64,000 nt of DNA from Carya illinoinensis (Eukaryota; Streptophyta; Magnoliopsida; Fagales; Juglandaceae): NCBI RefSeq assembly GCF_018687715.1, contig NC_056757.1, positions 29,369,501 to 29,433,500 on the forward strand, read 5' to 3'. Under the pieces are notes generated by a model. The model saw nothing but the letters and a program-made list of their open reading frames with translations, did not search any database and had not been told where the DNA came from. Each line of letters begins with the position of its first letter. Positions within the stretch are counted from its first letter, which is position 1. Below, in pieces: positions 22,360-34,200 of the stretch. The translations under genes and the position numbers were made by a program.

Positions 22360-23100
22360 TTACTTGGCTCCTGCTCCCTATCAAACCGTCGAGAATAAAT
22401 AAATGGTATTAATATGCATCCCATGATGAAATAATGTTCTATCTAAGTTTATGGACATGCATTAGTTTTTACGTTATACTATCATCTTATTTTCATCATA
22501 ATTTATTAAGATTACTTTATCCATACGAGTATTGTTAGTGGGACATCTAAAACTTACCGCTCAGAAGGCTGCCTTCTTGACATGGCACCACCTCGCAGTA
22601 GTGTCATGTGGTTTATTAAAAATTTAAAAAAAAAACACACACACACACAAAAAATATATATTCAAACTAAAAAAGCATCCCCCGCCCCTCTATTCTTTTT
22701 GTGTTTGTGTTTTTATTTTTTTAATAAACCATGTGACATCATCTGGTGGTGCTATGTCAGAAGAGCCATCTGAGCAGTAAAATTTAGATAGCCAAGTAGC
22801 ATCATTCAATTATAAATTATCACGCCAGTATTTATTTTCAAAATAACATAGATATAAGAGTTGATGGAAAATATTAAATTATGGTAATGGGACAGGTATA
22901 TTATATTAATATTTTCCTGAAATTTGATGCATTACCTTCTTGCCAGGGGTTGGCTTGGAGGTAGGAGCGGCTTTCTGTGTGGTTGTGGGTGTGCTGGGGG
23001 CTGTACATCCCCGGCAGGTTTTAGGAGTAGAAGTAGGCTCTTTGATGGCCGGTGCAGGTGGTTGAGTGGGGGCAGGTTTCTGAGGCTTGAGTGATGCCAT
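22360..23100 (-). CDS. Small Pro/Thr/Lys-rich protein, two exons (copy 2)
   Basis: Function unknown. Exon 1 is 23100-22936 (55 codons, starting MASLKPQKPAPTQPP and ending PTPGKK). Exon 2 is 22377-22360 and encodes GAGAK plus stop, giving 60 aa. The donor is AAG|GTAATG and the acceptor GATAG|GGA, in the same phase as copy 1. The protein is about one quarter Pro with many Thr and Lys, and has a CRGC pair not present in copy 1. A MITE (22541-22796) sits in the intron. A minus-strand TATA box TATAAAA lies at 23138-23144. The tiny second exon is supported by the same 18-nt exon in the decayed copy at 19868. Confidence 0.62.
22541..22796. mobile_element. Palindromic MITE in intron of small-gene copy 2
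   Basis: Left arm CTAAAACTTACCGCTCAGA and GACATGGCACCACC; right arm reverse complement CTAAATTTTACTGCTCAGAT and GACATAGCACCACC. Both arms reach GTGGTTTATTAAAAA / CATGGTTTATTAAAAA near the centre. About 75 bp imperfect inverted arms around an A/T and C-rich middle. Confidence 0.8.
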
Positions 23101-23137
23101 TTTTTTTAATATCTGGGTACTCTTCAAAGGCAAAGAG

Positions 23138-23144
23138 TTTTATA
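23138..23144 (-). promoter_or_regulatory. TATA box of small-gene copy 2
   Basis: TATAAAA on the minus strand, about 40 bp upstream of the ATG at 23100, close for a plant leader but matching the layout of copy 1. Confidence 0.55.
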
Positions 23145-23674
23145 AGTTGCTGGGCTCAAGTATTAGCTCCACCGAGAGGCATTGATATATAGTTGAGTTT
23201 CATAACTGTGACAGGGAATCAGAATCCTTTCTTACACAAGTGGTGGGGACTAGGGAGAAGTGATTGAATGAGATAGGGAAGTGAATAGTTTAAAAAGAAT
23301 GGAGGCTTATCCCTAATCTTAAAAGAAATGCTATTTATCTAGCACATCCTTTGCCAAGGTATATACTTTTAGATATTTTTGGATGCATACTCCAAGATAT
23401 AGATAGGGAAGATGTTTTCATAATGAAATACCCTTATAGTCTTGTATTGATGTGAGATTAATCTTTAGAGTACCTTGTGAAAAGACTATATTATGAAAAT
23501 ATAATATTCTTAAAAATTTAGACTAGGTAAAATATACAAAACTCAAAATAGTTCTCAAGGCTTGGCTCATCAAAGGGCAATCACTAGAAAATAAAGGAAA
23601 AGAGAATGTGTCAGATGTTAGGAGGAAAAGAGATGAGTGGATATAAAGGAAAGGTAATGTGATATAAAAAAAGA

Positions 23675-23820
23675 GTAATGCTACATACAGTCATTTTTGC
23701 GCACTCCCTGCGCACTCCACTGATATGATTGGTTAGATTAATTTTTTTTTAATACACAACCAATCATATCACTGGAGTGCGCAAAGGAGTCCGCGAAAAT
23801 GACTGCACATAGAATTTTCC
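23675..23820. mobile_element. Short foldback MITE
   Basis: TGCTACATACAGTCATTTTT, GCGCACTCCACTGATATGATTGG on the left is mirrored by CCAATCATATCACTGGAGTGCGC and AAAATGACTGCACATAGAAT on the right, with a ~27 bp T-rich loop. Arms are about 58 bp. Confidence 0.82.
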
Positions 23821-24007
23821 ATAAAAAAAAAGATGAAGTAACCTAAAGCAAGAAGGGACAGAGGATAAAAGAAATGAGCTAAATTACTTAAACATGGGCT
23901 CTTTCCAGACTTCAACTTCTAGAGCTTCTTCAACCTCACTATAGGGGCTCGAGCAATAGGATCTCCACCAAAAGATAAAGCTCAAATCTCCATTGTACAG
24001 TAAAGAT

Positions 24008-24140
24008 GAGATCATGAAAGATTGTAAACAAGTATATTATAGTGGAATATCCCCTCCCAACTCCTGTGGATGTACGCTTTATGCTTAATCAAGTAAAACC
24101 ATGTTTCTGTCTCTTTATTTCTTCAGCATTTATTTATTAT
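24008..24140. mobile_element. Copia LTR-like remnant (second copy)
   Basis: CTCCTGTGGATGTACGCTTT, then ATGCTTAATCAAGTAAAACC, then TCTCTTTATTT; homologous to 21121-21250. Probably copied with the surrounding block rather than inserted twice. Confidence 0.45.
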
Positions 24141-25294
24141 TCAATCATGTATATACACACTGACACCGAATAGCCGCACTGGACCACCACCAAGGGCTCC
24201 ACACAACATCAATGGGTGGGAATGAATTCTTCTCCCCTTCCAGATTGTTGCCCTATTTTTAGACATTAACAAAAATATTTATACATTGACGTATTATATT
24301 AAGTTCCATCAATTTATATATTTTTATTTTATAATTTTCGAAACAATAATGATAAATCAAAGTGACATGGTAGAGATAAGAAGCACCCAGACTAATATAA
24401 GGAATAACATAACTGGAGGAGAAGGAGAATAGTAGTATGAAGTCTTTAAGAGTCAATATCAGTTAATAATTTATATATAAATAAAAGGATAAATAACATT
24501 TTTGTTTACAACATACAACCAACAAGGGAAAAAGATGGGAATAAAAGATTTTTGGGGTGGGGCTATTATTTGTGTATGAGTTCCATCCCAAAATTAAAGA
24601 ATTTAAAAAGCAAATATATTCTTGTGAGAAAATGATATATGATGCTTTCATGCTATTATTTTTCGAGGGGCGAGGAATCCTTTAGAAGAGCTAATTAGGC
24701 CCACAGTTACAAATAATTTTTTGCATTCTTCCATTCAAATAGGGGTGGGCAGCGGGCCTGTACCCTGCTAACCCGTCCCGCCTCCACATGGGCGAGATGG
24801 ACTCCTATCTACCACCCGCCCCGCATCTAGCTCCCTAGTGGTGGTGGGCAAGGCCCAACCCCGCTCCGCCCCCACAAATATTTTTAAGATGGAGATAAAA
24901 CAGATTTTGCAGGGCCGGGTGCGGAGAATAGGTGACCCTGCCCCCGCATATGCAGGTATATCCCTAATTTCGAAAAACAAAAACAAAATAGAAAGAAAGA
25001 AGATAAATAGGGTATGATTATCAATAGGGTAGACTGAAAGAAGGCCGCAAAAAGAGAAGTTCCATAGCTTTTGGCATTGCAATATTATAAAATCATAAGA
25101 CCGATAAATGTACCAGACAATTCGGACCTATATTCTCCAATCTGCAGCAGCCTGGCCTCAATTGGTGATCAATCGAGTTATTATTCTATTTTCTTAGTAT
25201 CAAAACAGACGGCCCCTTTCCCATAAAACTAAATAGAGGAAAGGTGAAAGTTTCAAGTAACGAGTTGTATAACCAACAGCTTGAGATGCTCTGC
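24141..25294. other. Intergenic DNA with a GC-rich repeat fragment
   Basis: No gene seen. At about 24738-24975 a GC-rich block beginning TAGGGGTGGGCAGCGGGC and ending GGTATATCCCTAA resembles hAT-type elements with C/G-rich subterminal repeats, but I could not confirm an 8 bp duplication. PPC4's 3' end follows. Confidence 0.45.
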
Positions 25295-28200
25295 TTAACC
25301 TGTGTTCCTCATCCCGGCTGCAATTCCATTGATAGTGATAAGCAATGCGTCTCTGAGTTTGTGGTTATCATCATCACATCGCAACCTCTTTAGTACCTCC
25401 ACTTGCAACATGTGCATAGGATTCAGATAGGGGAGCCTGCTCTCTATCAGCCTCCTCAAGCTCCGATTGTTCTCAGAAAGTTTTTCATGACCGCTAACCA
25501 CCAGTACGTACTTCTCAGCTGTCAAGAGCTCCCCCCTTAATTCGGAACCAAGCCCTCGTCTACTCTCTGAGACAAGGACTTCATCATAGTGCTTGGCTAT
25601 GGGTATGTCCGCCTTCCCTAAAACCATCTCGATAAGGTCTATGGTGGATTGAAAGAAAGGCCACTCTTTGTACATTGCCTTTAGGTCATCAGTATGTCCC
25701 TTCTCACAAACACCCTGCAGACCTGCCCCAACTCCAAGCCAAGCTGGTAGAACGAATCTGGTTTGGGTCCAAGCAAAGACCCATGGTATGGCACGAAGGT
25801 GTCCAATTCCTGTTGAGTTCTTTCTTCTGGTAGGACGGCTTCCTATGTTGAGGAAGCCAAGCTCAGCTTGAGGTGTAGCCTCGTTGAAGTAAGCAAGGAA
25901 TTCTGGATTTTCATAGACAATACTTCGATAATTCTGACAACTGATTTTTGAGATCTCCTCCATGAGATTTCTCCATTGTTCTTCTCGGGGAGGGTGTGGA
26001 GGACGTAGGGTTGCAAGCAGAACAGCTGTTGTGTATATTTCCAACTGTCTGACCGCTGTCTGTGGTAGCCCAAACTTTGCCTGTACCATTTCTCCTTGCT
26101 CAGTTGACCGAAGGGTACCCTGCAAATTCAATATGCCATTAGAAAGGCCAGGTCATATTCAATATAAATCCATGGATGAGATAAGTTCAATTTCAGAAAA
26201 TTTTTCTATGATATTGATAACCATTGGGCACAAGGTTATAAACATTGAGTCAGATTAAGCACTCCATTTGAAGCAAAACTTACAAATGAAACTTAATGCA
26301 AAAAATCACCAAAAAAGAAAAGACAAATTCAAAGTGGTAGAAGTTCTCATTCAAGTACAACAAAAGTTTTAGGAGCTTTACAATTACATTTAGGCCCCGT
26401 TTGGATGCCCGTTTGGATGGTAAAATGTTTCATCTCATCTCATCATTATAACTTTATCAAATTTCCACACAAAATATAATAAACAATTCAACTTTTTCAA
26501 ATTTCAAAACAATAATAATATTAAAAAATAATATTCTAACAATATTTTATTCAACTTTTAACTTTCATATAAAATCATCTCATCATATCTCATTATTCAA
26601 ACTGCAACTTAGTTGCTGTTAGTTAATAATAGTTTATAGGAATTAAAATCTAAATGGCATTGACATTTATTCAAGTTCCAATTTATACAATTGAATGACG
26701 TACAACACTTCCGGGAATAAACAATTTTTGAGTTGGAAATAAAAGAATATGAAGAAACCAAGTGAACTGGACTATCATGGTTTTGTATTTCACAATGACT
26801 CATATATTTTAATTTGATTGGAGCATGTAAAGCCAAGATATACACCACTTTTCATTGGAGAAAATGGGATGCAAAAAACTATTGTGAGTGCCAAGATCTA
26901 AATTTAATAGATCACTCACCATTACAGAGCCGGGTGGTTGGGATTGGATGGCGAGATATGTTGGGCCACCACCACGACCAATACTCCCTCCACGCCCATG
27001 AAATAGAGTAACTTTAATACCATACTCATTGGAAGCTGCGACAACATCTTCTTGGGCTTTGTAAAGTTCCCAAGCAGCCGTGAAACGCCCAGCATCTTTA
27101 CCAGAATCAGAGTATCCAACCATAACCTGTACGTAATAACATCCTATGCTCCTCAAATATTCATTGGAAGTTTACCCAAATTAATCCTAAAATTAGCAAT
27201 GTGGAAAGAATACCTCTTGGTGGCCATTATGGTTTTTTATTATGTGCTCTCGATACCAATCAATTGATAATAGTCTCCTGATAACGGATCCAGCTTCTCT
27301 CAAGTCTTTCACAGTTTCAAACAAAGGAACCACCCGCAGCCTATTCCAAATTATATGCCGATCTTATGAGAAAAATTGTTGCAAATACAATATAAGCAGC
27401 ACACGTGGTGACCTAGACACACAAATTCAGCTATTTTTCATAATGGAATGCAAAACAAAAAGATACATTTTGTTTCAATGTGCGTCCAACATTCCAATAA
27501 AAGATTTGACCAAAAAAAAATTAAAACTACAAATAAACTAAATTCTTTCAACTTTGAGGGGAGTGAACTTACGTTCCCCCAGGACATGGTCTTCCCAATT
27601 CCCCACTAACAGCAAGTCTTGCATCTTTCTGCAAAAGTTCTACCGCAAGGACGTCGCTTGCCTAGCAATTACCAAAAAGCACCAGGCCTTAACTTAAGTA
27701 AAGGAAGACCGCGTACTTATTGTTTGACTTTGTACATATGTAATAGTGGAAGGAGTCTTTTAATATTTTAAACAGCTCAGATATCAAATTATAAAATCAG
27801 AAATAATTAATCATACATTTGAAGCCATAGAAATCACATAAGCTCCAAGTGAATCACTCCCAAGCTCAGCAGCCACACGGAATGTATCAAGGACTTCTTT
27901 AACATCAGGAGCAACCTGAAAGACTCAAGTGAGAACAGGTACATAAATTCACCAAATGAAAGAGAAAAGTGCTTTGCATCAATCCTAAAAACTGCAAAAC
28001 ATTGGAGAAAATCGCATTAAATATTGCAAAAATTAGAGAGGGAAGCCAATGCACCAAAATGCTTTATTTATCGAGAGAGTTAATTTTGTACGAGTACATA
28101 CAATCATTTAGGCCAAAGTAAGCGCATAAACAACACGAAAAGCTTTTCAACATTGTATGCCCCTAAAACATTACTTATGGCCCTGGTCATCTTTTGCAAA

Positions 28201-31200
28201 TGACTCTGAAGTTCATAAAGATATTCAGGTTATCTTTTTTTTTTTTATATTCAGGTTATCCTCCAACTTACATCTCATTCTCTGTTTCTTTGAGGTTAAG
28301 TGGGTCACGCCAAGAATGGGAACAATTGGCATTTGGGGAAGGATAAGTGGTAGATCCTGCAAATTAAAATTTGTAATTGTATATGATGGGGTGTTTGATC
28401 AGATAAAGGGCTGCCTGCAGTTTAGAGAAGAGTGAGTCACCAGTAGTAATGGTGAAATTCTTGTAGATAAAGTCACTCTAAGATTGGATGGCAGCTACTA
28501 GTTCATTCTCTTTTTCGAGATTCTGGGAGTTCTTAGAGCTTTTCAACTTTATATGTTAAATATTTATTTTGGGTGATCTTTTTAGCATACACCATGTGTA
28601 CCCGGGCAACGCACCTTATTGTGCTATTTTAATAAAATTTATAACCTACTAAAAAATTGGCTTCAAGGTCACTGGTTATGAGTTGCTCATTGAAGTTTTT
28701 TTATAGGTAATCAAGAAGTTTTATTCATACGGTAGCTCATATATCAACTAAAGTATCGTGCATGTAAATTCAACATTAAAACACACTGAACATAAAATGA
28801 AATATTTTACTCATCAAAAAGAGAAGAAACATACATTATGAACATCTAGTCACACATATTGGCCTCAGTGTTTTTCTTGAGCATCACCGGCGAGGTATAT
28901 AAATTATAACCATGATTCTCAAGAAATTAACGTGTGGTTACAGATTCTAGGGACCACAGATAGAGATAATGGCAGCCTGTGTATGGATCAATTACATAGT
29001 AGTAAATTCACATAAACCAGCGAGATACTTTTCCTCTGTGATTTTTTGCCCTTGCATACCGGGTCAATTGAAGTTAACCAACTTTGATAAAAGAATAGTT
29101 TCAGTTGCTCGTAACCAGAACCTTACAGCTGGCTCATAGGATGTTAGAGCAAAAGGTTAGAAAGTTCAGAAGCTCTATTTGGCTGGAAGTTTCACGAATT
29201 ACATAAACCATTGGATATCTTAGTTGAGGATTTCAATTAAAAAAAAAAAAAAGATTGGTATAAGATTTTCAAAATCTAATCACTAGGGGATCAAGACAAA
29301 CCTTCCATACTATTCCTTTCTTTTTTCTCAAAATACAAGATGTTGAACATGATGCTTCTCACACAATGACAGACTAAGCATAAAACTTATGGAACAGAGG
29401 AAAGAAATCAGCTTTTAAACCATAATTCTGCTACAAATTATCCATTTTTCTTTTCTTTTTTATCAAAAGAGGAGCATTATTAGTTGTTTTTTTTTCCAAT
29501 CCCATTCAATTTTATTCGTAGGTTTCATCCGTGAATACTGTCTAAACATCATACCTCAATACTTGGGGGAACTAGTGGCCTCTTCCCCTTCAGCTCTCTG
29601 GTTAAAAATTCTAGTTTCTTTCCTTCATCCCACTCACTGTATGTACCCATATCCAAATATTTGGTTATTGCATCTAGTGTATCAGCATGTCTACCAGATT
29701 CCTGGAAAATAACAAATTTCAGTTTGAACTTTTAACAAATTCCAGAGCTGATAGCAGCTAAAATAAAAAACACAAAAACACACCTGACGCAAGTCAAGCT
29801 TCATCAATACCATCCCAAAAGTAGCAACTCTTCGGATGAGGTCAGCAAGCCGACCATCAGCAAGCACCCCAGATCCACATGATTGCTGGACAATGGATTG
29901 TTTATTATCAATATTAAAGAACTAATAAGGCTACCATAAAAAGTATGTTCTTTGTTTAGAGAGAGAGATTACCAAAGATTCATAACACAGGACCAGTGGT
30001 TCCAGTAATTGATCTGACGATTCATAGTAGTCCCAAGGATCATATTCACAAGGAAGATCCTCAAGAAGAAGCTCCAGACGTTTTTGTGTCTTCATAAGCT
30101 GAAATACAGTGCATTATAATATACTTACATTTACTTTCTCGCTTGACAGTTAGCTAGGAGTTTCATCCACATGAATAAACAATACCTTATCTTTTACATT
30201 GCCGAGAACAATTCTGTAAGGAGCAATTCCAGGACTTTGAGAGACCCTTGGTTCTAGAAGCTTCTGGAAGGTGGACCTTCCTATCTGGCCTCTGAAGGAA
30301 ATGAAAAGGTTAAGGAGGGTGTCTTTCACTTTTCAAAGGATGTGAAAATAAAATCACAGCCATTTTCCCTGATGACATGTGATGGACTTTTCGTGTGAGG
30401 TGATAACAAAATCAGTCTTGCACTCCAAAAAAAACTTCTTTTACTTAACAAAGAAAAAAAAAAAGACTAGTTTAGAGAAGCAGACCTTGGTGTCACAGGT
30501 GACTGTGCAGTGTTAGAATTAGCTGAACTTCCATTTTGTAAAGAGATGTGAAGTGAATGCTGAAATGAAGAATCTGAAGTAGAATCCTGACCATCCTAGA
30601 AATAGAGAGATAAACAATAGAGAGAATTTTGAGTAACTGCCGGCTATGATGCAGAGATTAGGGTAAAAAATCTGAGTAGCTAGGCGAATGCTGCACAAAT
30701 GTGAGCATTCTTAAAACTTGCTTCACCTGACGATGCAGTGGCTTGTAATCAGCTCCGGGAAACTCTAGTCTGGGATACTGAGATTCGCCATCATGACATT
30801 CTATATGTGTAAGTTCAAGAAGGAAAATTAATAATGGAACTATATGAGTAACTCAAACGAACACTCAAGTAAAACATAGATTTAACATTTATCGATAGAG
30901 GAAAGCATCATAATTATGAAGAGTGAGTAAAGAGAAGACTTAGAGAATGGTACCAAATTAATCAAAATTATAACTGTTCAGGATTGAGGTGGCATTACTT
31001 GTATAGACTTGGCAACTTGTCATTAACCGGACCAGGGGAATTGAGCAAACGACAGAGGAATAACTCAAAAACAGACAACCTTGAGGATGGCCATTGAATT
31101 ATAGACAAAAATAACCATATGATTAGTTTAAGTACATAATCAGTTATTTACCAGTGCAAGAGGGCAGATCTGCTCGAGCTGGAAGATGTGTTGGAATGGC

Positions 31201-34200
31201 TGGAGCTTGTTGGCCATGAAGCTTAATTTGACTTCTGCTCAAAGATTGATTCCAACTCTCATGTCGAACATCAGATGAAGTTTCTGAAGTAGAAATTTGA
31301 ATTACAGTCAAGTCACTGATGTGATTCACAAGTGCCACGCATGGATCCTAAAGAAGAGCAAGAGAAGACGATCTGTATATACCCTAATTTAAAATACTGG
31401 ATGTTTTAGGCCATGAAACATGGTATGAGAAAGAAAACCCTTTTTTCTCAGCCATAATATGAATATACTCTTTCATTATCCATGTGGTCAACCCCATTCT
31501 TGCTATACATTAAAATAGGCATCAGAAGTGCCAGTCATTGTGGGTACTTTAGGCATTTTCATCTCCATATGGTCATAAATTATCCAGATAAAAGTTAGAA
31601 TTAGTTGATGAAGGAATAATACAACAAAACCTTTATTGACTCATAGACTGGTAGAACAATATTTTTTCTTTATTTTTAATTTTCCCTTCTTGGGCCAAAC
31701 TCGTAATCATTAACATCAGACAAGGTCCAAAACTATAGATTGAAATTGGATTCCAAATGCACCATATTACAATCAAATAGAAAGTTCTTTTATAGTTTAA
31801 AATTTATCACTCCACAGAAATTCAGCAAGGTAAAAAGGCCACAACCAAGAGCTTAAATTCCCATAACTTTGAATACAGTTGAACCAAAAAGAAAACACCT
31901 TTAAGACAAGCAAAAAACACATAAATAAATACATAAATAACTAACTTACATAAAAATTTGCTAGTATAAAATTCTCAATATAATATTATTATCTTGATTT
32001 TTTTAATTAGTATATATGGTTATTATCTTGATGAACCTTCATAGTTACGCAGTAGATCTAACAAGTTATGTTTTTGACCCATTGTAACTCAAGAAATGAT
32101 CTTCTGTTGACAGCTAGTCCCTTTGATTCTAATTTAAATTTATTTTCTGAAATATCCTTCACAAAATTTAAATGATTGCATCACTATCTTAGTCATTGAA
32201 CTGAATGATTAAGGAAATTATTTTTTATATGAAAAGAAAATTGTTAGTGCCCAACTTATTTGGAACTGAATTTGATAGTTCTTCAGGTCCCAGAACATGA
32301 CACATTTCCAAAGTTTGAACTGTATCTAGTGCACAATTTTTACATATAGATAAGGATGAAAGGACAAGTCACTATATCCATTACTTATCAAAAAAAACAA
32401 GTCACTATATCCATAAGTATAAAATCAGAAGTTTTAGAGAACTTAGACAGGCAAAACCTTCTTCTATAATCTCGTGTGCCAATTTTGACAATTTATCACT
32501 GCATCGATTCATGGATAGCTCAAATCTGATGCTATCAACTTCACGAATGTAGAGATCAATAGCCATCCACCTAGATAAGAGGGAGACATCCTTTGTGACC
32601 TGAAGCAACAGAAAGAAAAGCACTTGATGCCATCATATACTTCAGTGGCGAAAGCACAGTGAAATTGAAGCATAGGTTTGTAACGTAATCGGTACAAGCA
32701 CATTTTAATAGGAGCAATTCTTTAGCAGAACACCACCAAAATAATACTCTTAAAAATAGAGTAATAAAGACAACTTCTGCTACCTTTTGTATTTTTCAAG
32801 ATATCACAGACATTACATTAATGTAGAGAAATTGTTCTAACAGTGATGTCCACTTTAAGCAAATCAATATTCATAATAAAATTGATTTATTATGAGGAAC
32901 AAAGCAAAAGGATATTTACACCACCTACATATTTTAAAGTGTGAAAAAAATATACAGGCTCTTCAATTTTAATAGAGGAAATGACTTGCAAGACCAGTTT
33001 GATATGAGAAAAAAACTAATGACAATAATCAGAACTGGAGTGAATCCCTCATGAAGAAGAAAATAAGAGCTAAAAAGTTCAGAGTTATACAAAATGATGA
33101 CACAAAGTTATATGCCCAATGTTGATGAAAAGATTCTTTTCATTCTGACCCTCACAAAATTTGCTTGATATGTTACCAACTATTCCAAAAACTGCTCAGA
33201 CCATTACTAATCAAAATAAGGAAGCAGAAAATACAATTTACTCAAACCTCTTCATTAATTTTGTGATAAGCAATAAGATTTTCCTTGTAAGCGCAAAAGG
33301 AAAATCCAGGTATCATGAGATGTGTAAAAGACAGTTGCCAAGCTAGAAATAGAAAAAGAAAAAGATACAAGAAAATCGTGGAAACTAAGCCCATTAAAAT
33401 CTGCAGAAGCTGTCCAAAGGAGGAGAGTGTTGTGAAAGAAAGTATTCAACTCCTCCATCGTCCATTCACACTTCACAGTCCTCAAAATCTTTATCTTTCT
33501 TTTCTCAACAATTACACCAACTAGCATGTAGGAATCACTTTCCACAACTGAAATTTTTTGGCTATCACCTAATCCTCTTCAGGTGTGAAAAAGATCCACT
33601 GTGCCTCTTCAATAATGTCTGTGGAACAGTTCAGAAATTAATTGTGTGCCAACAGCTTTCTTTTTTAATATAATCTCGTTCAAAGGAAATGACACAGGCC
33701 TTCCCCAAAATGTTTCTCGTGTGTTTGCAAACCATGATCCTTCAAGACCATACACTACATCTACATTCAGACCGTAAATAATATACACTATAAAAGCTTA
33801 ATCAACGAAAAAATATCATCTCATAGAAAGGAAATCATTTGAAAGATGAACAATTGTAAACATGTTGACGATACCATCACATACAAGCAGGAGAAATTAA
33901 TTTCACAGATAAATAATTGTAGACACCTCACCTTTGCTGTTACATTCGGATTTCCATCTCTATCACCTCCCATCCAAGACCCGAACTTAATTGGTGTGCA
34001 AGTTAATGGAAGAGGCTTTCCAGTATGCTGTGGGGGGGAAAGTAGAGTAAGAAAGAAAATCTATTAGAAAGAAGGTACAAAGAAACCAATAGCTACCAAA
34101 AACGCAAACACGGTTTGTCTTCAAACCTTCTTTAAGGCATTGCTGACACGGCGTAAGTAATGAGGTACAGCTTTCCAAAGGGACTGCTCAACAATATTCA

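Noticed and set aside
24738..24975. GC-rich TAGGGGTGGGCAGCGGG block as a third hAT element
   Set aside because: Left end fits, but I could not find a matching inverted right end with an 8 bp duplication; kept only as a note.
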